DNA from: Burkholderiaceae bacterium
GTDB lineage: Bacteria > Pseudomonadota > Gammaproteobacteria > Burkholderiales > Burkholderiaceae_B
Length of the DNA: 32,881 bases
Reading direction: 5' to 3'
Assembly (NCBI GenBank): GCA_017857895.1
Contig: JAFMCG010000011.1
Location: 1 to 32,881, forward strand
Made by a program: the position numbers and the translations under genes. Positions 27,640 through 32,881 of the stretch are shown here, one piece after another; position 1 is the first letter of the stretch, and each line of letters starts with the position of its first letter. The notes below the pieces were generated by a model that was not told the origin of the DNA, did no database searches, and saw only the letters and a list, made by a program, of their open reading frames with translations.

Positions 27640-28968
27640 CTAACTCAAAAGCCGGGTCAGGTCGTTAAAAATGGCCAAAGTCATGAGGCCTGCCAGAACA
27701 AACGCCCCTGCCCTTTGCCCGACCTCAAGCCACTTGGCAGGCGCGGGTTTACCGCGAACCATTTCGATCACATAAAACATCAGATGACCACCGTCCAACA
27801 TGGGGATGGGCAATAAGTTTAAGACACCAATGCTGACACTCACCAGTGCAATAAATGCGATGTAAGAAGCCAGACCAACCCGCGCGGTTTGCCCAGCATA
27901 GTCTGCAATCGTCACCGGACCACTGATGTTTTTCCAGGAAACAGCACCCGTTACCATTTTTCCTAGCATTTTCAAAGAAAACCAGGCTGTCTCAAACGTT
28001 CGAACGCTGCCTTGCCAAAGACTGTCTAAAGGGTCGTGCTGAACGGTCACCATGGGTACATCAGAGCCAAGCGCAACACCTATCAGACCGACGTTTTGCC
28101 CCTCGTTGTTTGGTGTTGCTTGTGGCACAACAGACAGGTTCAGTAGTGCGCCCGCCCGATTAACGGTCAAAGGTAGTGCTTGGCCGGCACTCAGTTGGAC
28201 CAGTTCGATCATTTGGCGAACACTAGGTTTTTGTAATGAGCCGATGGATTGGACAATATCGCCTGTCTGAAGACCTGCCGCAGCGGCAGCACTACCAGAC
28301 TTTACCTGTCCGATTTGAGGCAACCCAGTGTCCAACCCCATGCCCGCAATCGCTAGGGCGTCAGTGTCGGGTTCTGCACCTGAGGCCGGCAACATCAAGG
28401 TGATTGGTATCTTTCGGTCAAAGCGATCAACCGTTAATTCGACCCTGCCACCAGAGACGCTCTGATCGAGCATTTGCCAGCGCGCATCGCGCCATGACGT
28501 GACGGCTTGACCCTCGATTGAAATGATGCGGTCACCGGCTTGTATACCCGCCATTTGCGCAGCGCTGTTAGCCGTTGGCGCCGCTAAAATTGGCGCTGGC
28601 TCTTCGCTACCAACCCAGCTTAGACCGGCGTAAAGAAAAGCCGCCAAAATAAAATTGGCTATCGGTCCCGCCGCCACAATAAAAAAACGGTTTCGTACTG
28701 GCTGGCTGGAAAAATCAACTTTAGGGGCCGTAGGGTCAGTGCCAGGCTCTGGTTCGTCAAGCATCTTGACGTAACCACCCAATGGAATACCAGCCACCGC
28801 CCATTCGGTGCCATTTTTATCCACTCGGCGCCACAATGGCTTACCAAAGCCGACTGAAAATCGCAAAACTTTCACGCCACAGCGCCGAGCCGCCCAGTAA
28901 TGGCCGAGCTCATGAAAGGTGATTAGAACCCCAAGCGCAAATAAAAAAGAGAGGATGGTGGTGATCAT
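27640..28968 (-). CDS. rseP: RIP metalloprotease RseP (site-2 protease)
   Basis: Zn motif [31 protein letters not shown] segments, C-terminal [24 protein letters not shown]. Confidence 0.98.
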   Translation of the reverse strand: MITTILSFLFALGVLITFHELGHYWAARRCGVKVLRFSVGFGKPLWRRVDKNGTEWAVAGIPLGGYVKMLDEPEPGTDPTAPKVDFSSQPVRNRFFIVAAGPIANFILAAFLYAGLSWVGSEEPAPILAAPTANSAAQMAGIQAGDRIISIEGQAVTSWRDARWQMLDQSVSGGRVELTVDRFDRKIPITLMLPASGAEPDTDALAIAGMGLDTGLPQIGQVKSGSAAAAAGLQTGDIVQSIGSLQKPSVRQMIELVQLSAGQALPLTVNRAGALLNLSVVPQATPNNEGQNVGLIGVALGSDVPMVTVQHDPLDSLWQGSVRTFETAWFSLKMLGKMVTGAVSWKNISGPVTIADYAGQTARVGLASYIAFIALVSVSIGVLNLLPIPMLDGGHLMFYVIEMVRGKPAPAKWLEVGQRAGAFVLAGLMTLAIFNDLTRLLS

Positions 28969-30197
28969 GCGTTAAGCACCCGCTGTGAGACAGAAGAACC
29001 GTCGGTTTGACAAAGCGCTTGCGCAAAGGTTCTGGCTTGTTGGTCTCGATACATGACGTCCTCTAAGCTTGAAACCGAAGACTGTGGTTGGCCAGCCTCC
29101 CATTGCAGGGTTTTTTCAATAACCTGCGAGATACTTAAGTAAGGTAGTCTGCGCTCAAGAAAGGCGGCCACGGCGATCTCATTGGCTGCATTCAATGCAA
29201 TACAGCTCGATTGCCCTTGGCGCAAAGCCTCATATGCCAAGGTGAGACAAGGATAGCGATCCACTTGCACGGCGTCGAACTCGAGTCTACTGAGAGCAAC
29301 CAAATCTAACCTGGCCACGCCGGCTTCTATGCGATTTGGAAAGCCCAATGCGTAGGCGATTGGTGTGCGCATGTCGGGGTTACCCATTTGAGCCAGAACC
29401 GATCCATCATGGTACTGCACCATTGAGTGAATGACGCTTTGGGGGTGAATAACGACGTCAATTCGATCAGCCGGCATGGCGAATAACCAGTGCGCCTCAA
29501 TGACTTCAAGCCCTTTGTTGAGCATGGTTGCCGAATCGACGGATATTTTTTGACCCATGTCCCAGTTCGGGTGAGCACAGGCCTGTTCAGGCGTGACATG
29601 TGCTAACCCATCAAGAGGGTACGTTCTAAAAGGACCACCCGATGCCGTTAGGATAAGACGATCAACACCACCAGCAGGCTCTAAGCAAGCCAAAGATTGA
29701 CCAGCGGTTGGCAGACACTGGAAAATCGCATTGTGTTCACTGTCAATTGGCAATAGTTCAGCATGATGCGTTTTGACAGCATCCATAAAAAGTGAGCCAG
29801 CTGCGACCAACGCCTCTTTATTGGCCAACATCACGCGCTTACCCGCGCATGCCGCAGCCAAAGCGCTCGGTAACCCTGCTATGCCAACAATGGCCGCCAT
29901 CACCATGTCCGTTTCGCGATCTGCCGCCGTTTGCGCAAGCGCTTGCTTGCCGACTCTGATTTCAGGTCGAGGCTGCCCCATGCCAAAAAACTGTTTGAAA
30001 GCCTCAGCGGCACTGTCATCGGGAACGACAACACAATCGGGTTGGGTTTGGAGGGCTTGTTCAGCCAACTTTTCCATCCGACGGTGGCCGCTTAGCGCAT
30101 GAACCCGGAACCGATCGGGATGACGCAACACCACGTCAATCGTGCTTTGACCGACGGAGCCCGTTGAACCAAGAATGGTGATATTTTTTTGCGTCAT
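28965..30197 (-). CDS. dxr: 1-deoxy-D-xylulose-5-phosphate reductoisomerase
   Basis: [104 protein letters not shown]. Start at [10 protein letters not shown] (30197); the tracked ORF extends to 30206. Confidence 0.98.
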   Translation of the reverse strand: MTQKNITILGSTGSVGQSTIDVVLRHPDRFRVHALSGHRRMEKLAEQALQTQPDCVVVPDDSAAEAFKQFFGMGQPRPEIRVGKQALAQTAADRETDMVMAAIVGIAGLPSALAAACAGKRVMLANKEALVAAGSLFMDAVKTHHAELLPIDSEHNAIFQCLPTAGQSLACLEPAGGVDRLILTASGGPFRTYPLDGLAHVTPEQACAHPNWDMGQKISVDSATMLNKGLEVIEAHWLFAMPADRIDVVIHPQSVIHSMVQYHDGSVLAQMGNPDMRTPIAYALGFPNRIEAGVARLDLVALSRLEFDAVQVDRYPCLTLAYEALRQGQSSCIALNAANEIAVAAFLERRLPYLSISQVIEKTLQWEAGQPQSSVSSLEDVMYRDQQARTFAQALCQTDGSSVSQRVLNA

Positions 30198-31033
30198 CAA
30201 TACCAAAAATCACTAACAAGTAAAAAGGCAACCGGTACAACAGCGACAACCGCGTCAACCCGATCGTAAACGCCGCCATGGCCCGGCAATAAACGTCCTG
30301 AATCTTTCACCCCAGCGCAACGCTTGAGTAAAGATTCGAATAAGTCACCCAAAACGGAAATTGAACCCAGCAAACCACCCGCTAGGACAAGCCCCAAAAA
30401 GCCCCACTGATCAAGCAATTCCGCAGCGTAACTCCCCGCCCATTGCGATGAGGCCAGCATCCAAAGTACCACGCCAACAATGCCGATTAGCGCGCCCTCT
30501 CTGGTTTTGCCAGGGCTGATGGCTGGCGCCAGTTTGTGGCGACCAAATTGACGGCCACCAAAGTAGGCAAAAATATCGGCAATCCAGACAATGGTCAGCA
30601 AGGAAATCAGTGCCCACGCGCCAGACTGTATCCATGTCAGCCCCAAAACACCCCAGGTGGCGAACAAACAAATGGGTGCGAAAAGCGTCCAGCTTTTGAG
30701 GGGTTTCGTGCTTTTGATCATCAGTGTAAAAATGGGGATGACAAAAATCCACACAAAGGCTGTCAAAGTGACGCAGAGATGCCAAATGGACCAAACCGCA
30801 GGCAGCTCGATTTGCCAGGCCCAGCCCTGAAATAGGGTTAATGCCAAAATTGCCACTGAAATCACCAAAGCCAGGCTCGGCTGGTTGGGTAACGTGAGTT
30901 TGGTCCACTCATAGGCCGCAACAGCAACCATCAAGCTCATGAATACCAACAGGGGCCACTTGGATTGAACGGATAGGGCAAAAACCAAAATCGCCAACAG
31001 TGCGATAGCGGTGATGACACGTTGGGCTAGCAT
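30197..31033 (-). CDS. cdsA: Phosphatidate cytidylyltransferase
   Basis: Multi-[38 protein letters not shown] and [44 protein letters not shown] signature. Confidence 0.97.
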   Translation of the reverse strand: MLAQRVITAIALLAILVFALSVQSKWPLLVFMSLMVAVAAYEWTKLTLPNQPSLALVISVAILALTLFQGWAWQIELPAVWSIWHLCVTLTAFVWIFVIPIFTLMIKSTKPLKSWTLFAPICLFATWGVLGLTWIQSGAWALISLLTIVWIADIFAYFGGRQFGRHKLAPAISPGKTREGALIGIVGVVLWMLASSQWAGSYAAELLDQWGFLGLVLAGGLLGSISVLGDLFESLLKRCAGVKDSGRLLPGHGGVYDRVDAVVAVVPVAFLLVSDFWY

Positions 31034-31036
31034 CGA

Positions 31037-31807
31037 TTATGCGACTGAATGCTTGGTGGGCAGTTGGGCGCTGGTTCGACCAAAGCGTCGCTCGCGGGCT
31101 TGGTACCAGTCAAAGGCCTCTTGCAACTTGGTCGCTGAAAAGTCTGGCCACAGACAATCGGTAAAGTAAAGTTCGGTATAAGCCAGTTGCCAAATCAAAA
31201 AATTCGATATCCGCTGTTCGCCTCCTGTTCGGATGAACAAATCGGGTTCAGGCGCCCAGCTCATGCACAAATGAGAAGCCAGGGTCTGCTCATCAATAAC
31301 CGATGGGTCTTTAGCAAGCTCAGGCGAGTGTTCAAGCATCGCTTTAGTGGCTTGCAACACATCCCATCGGCCACCGTAATTGGCAGCGATGGTCAAGTGC
31401 AACTTGTCGTTTTCAGCGGTCGTTTGTTGTGCATGCAAGATCATGCCTTGAAGCTTTGAATCGAATTTTGAAAGGTCGCCAACCACATGTAACCTAACAC
31501 CTTGCTGTTTGAGTTGTGCCACTTCACGATCGAGTGCTTGGACAAACAGTCGCATCAAAAGTGAAACCTCATCGGCTGGTCGGCGCCAGTTCTCAGAACT
31601 GAAGGCGAACAGGGTCAAATGCGAAACATTGCTTTTAACGCAGTATTCCACAACCTTGCGAACAGTTCGAACGCCCTTAACGTGGCCAGCCGTTCTTGGT
31701 AAGTGACGATTCACAGCCCAACGGCCGTTGCCGTCCATGATGATGGCAACGTGGGCCGGCACGGCTGAGACGGCAGGAATTTCTTGTGTTGAGCTGACAG
31801 GTTTCAA
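31037..31807 (-). CDS. uppS: Isoprenyl transferase (undecaprenyl diphosphate synthase)
   Basis: [98 protein letters not shown]. Confidence 0.98.
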   Translation of the reverse strand: MKPVSSTQEIPAVSAVPAHVAIIMDGNGRWAVNRHLPRTAGHVKGVRTVRKVVEYCVKSNVSHLTLFAFSSENWRRPADEVSLLMRLFVQALDREVAQLKQQGVRLHVVGDLSKFDSKLQGMILHAQQTTAENDKLHLTIAANYGGRWDVLQATKAMLEHSPELAKDPSVIDEQTLASHLCMSWAPEPDLFIRTGGEQRISNFLIWQLAYTELYFTDCLWPDFSATKLQEAFDWYQARERRFGRTSAQLPTKHSVA

Positions 31808-31820
31808 AAGTTAATGTCCT

Positions 31821-32381
31821 TCAAACCTTCATGATTTCAGCTTCTTTGTCAGCCACCATCTTATCTATATCGGTCACAAACTGATCTGTTAACTTTTGAA
31901 CCCGATCTTGAGCCCGGCGCTCATCGTCTTCCGAAATTTCTTTGTCTTTCACCAATTTCTTTAACGCATCGTTGGCCTCGCGGCGAAGATTACGCATGGC
32001 CACTTTGCTGTCCTCACCTTCGCTTCGCACCACCTTGGTCAGGTCGCGACGGCGTTCCTCAGTCAGCGCTGGCATCGGTACGCGGATGGTCTCACCCATG
32101 CCTTGTGGGTTTAATCCAAGGTCCGATTCACGAATGGCTTTCTCAACAGCACCAGCCATCGACTTTTCCCAAACCTGAACGGCGAGCGTTCGGGCGTCAA
32201 CCAAATTAACGTTAGCCACTTGGCTAAGCGGCGTCATGGCGCCGTAATACTCAACTTCAACATGGTCTAGGATGCCTGTGTGAGCCCGTCCCGTTCGGAT
32301 TTTTGAAAGTGTTGATTTCAAAGCGTCAAGCGATTTAGACATTTTCGCTTCTGTTGTTGAATACATGTCTTGAACGGTCAT
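31821..32381 (-). CDS. frr: Ribosome recycling factor
   Basis: [62 protein letters not shown]. Start placed at [14 protein letters not shown] (32381); the tracked ORF extends to 32417. Confidence 0.97.
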   Translation of the reverse strand: MTVQDMYSTTEAKMSKSLDALKSTLSKIRTGRAHTGILDHVEVEYYGAMTPLSQVANVNLVDARTLAVQVWEKSMAGAVEKAIRESDLGLNPQGMGETIRVPMPALTEERRRDLTKVVRSEGEDSKVAMRNLRREANDALKKLVKDKEISEDDERRAQDRVQKLTDQFVTDIDKMVADKEAEIMKV

Positions 32382-32431
32382 TTCAATGATTCCTAAAAAG
32401 TAATACTGACTGCGCAAAATAAAGTGCCCAA

Positions 32432-32881
32432 CTACACATGTACCAAAGTACCCTCGTCTTCACCGTTAACCGCACGACCGAGTGCACCCGGTTTATTGAT
32501 AGAGAAAACACGAATGGGCAGTTTTTGATCACGACACAAAGCAAATGCAGTGGCGTCCATGATTTCCAGACGACGCGCGATGACATCATCAAAACTGATA
32601 CGACCGTACTTTGTCGCAGCAGGATCTTTGTTTGGGTCAGCGCTGTAAATGCCGTCAACTTTGGTCGCTTTCAGCACGATTTCGGCACCGATCTCCGCCC
32701 CACGAAGCGCAGCAGCGGTATCCGTGGTAAAAAAAGGGTTGCCCGTGCCAGCAGCAAAAATAACCACTTTGCCTTCTTCAAGGTAGCGTAGCGCTTTGGG
32801 GCGGATGTAGGGTTCCACGACCTGTTCAATGTTCAGTGCCGATTGCACTCGAGCATCAACGGACTGGTGTTTTAAAGCATC
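32432..32881 (-). CDS. pyrH: UMP kinase, partial (N-terminal part beyond window edge)
   Basis: [72 protein letters not shown]. The frame stays open past the tracked GTG 'start' at 32848, reading ...[17 protein letters not shown] to the window end. Confidence 0.97.
   Translation of the reverse strand, partial: DALKHQSVDARVQSALNIEQVVEPYIRPKALRYLEEGKVVIFAAGTGNPFFTTDTAAALRGAEIGAEIVLKATKVDGIYSADPNKDPAATKYGRISFDDVIARRLEIMDATAFALCRDQKLPIRVFSINKPGALGRAVNGEDEGTLVHV

Noticed and set aside
30411-30908. 165-aa ORF inside cdsA on the same strand, different frame
   Set aside because: Alternative-frame overlap within a confident cdsA; no motif.
32432-32848. pyrH start at 32848 as given in the ORF track
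   Set aside because: That codon is an internal GTG; the frame continues to the window edge with typical PyrH residues, so the gene is truncated.
1-32881. Mobile element, prophage, CRISPR or defence island
   Set aside because: No direct repeat array, transposase, integrase, restriction, Cas or phage-like protein seen; nearly all sequence is explained by core genes.

Overview
The window looks like a chromosomal housekeeping segment from a Burkholderiales-like betaproteobacterium (inferred from gene order and protein signatures; no search was run). It holds about 34 protein genes. I saw no rRNA, tRNA, CRISPR array, transposase, integrase or phage gene. From the right edge leftwards on the minus strand runs the conserved envelope/translation cluster pyrH(partial)-frr-uppS-cdsA-dxr-rseP-bamA-skp-lpxD-fabZ-lpxA-lpxB-rnhB-SpoU methyltransferase. 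Next come divergent ppsR/ppsA, smpB opposite ratA-rnfH-HIBCH-like hydrolase, ygfZ, mltG-tmk-holB-tatD, and an exported ankyrin protein. A plus-strand redox/repair cluster follows (exported peroxiredoxin, photolyase, glutathione peroxidase, YfcG-like GST, DUF3298 protein). The left end has a beta-CASP metallo-beta-lactamase RNase-like gene paired with an AMP-phosphorylase-type 'thymidine phosphorylase', and the tail of a c-type cytochrome gene. The best candidate for under-described biology is the beta-CASP nuclease plus archaeal-type NMP phosphorylase pair (265-3219). Most of the rest is ordinary core genome, with some notable junction architecture.
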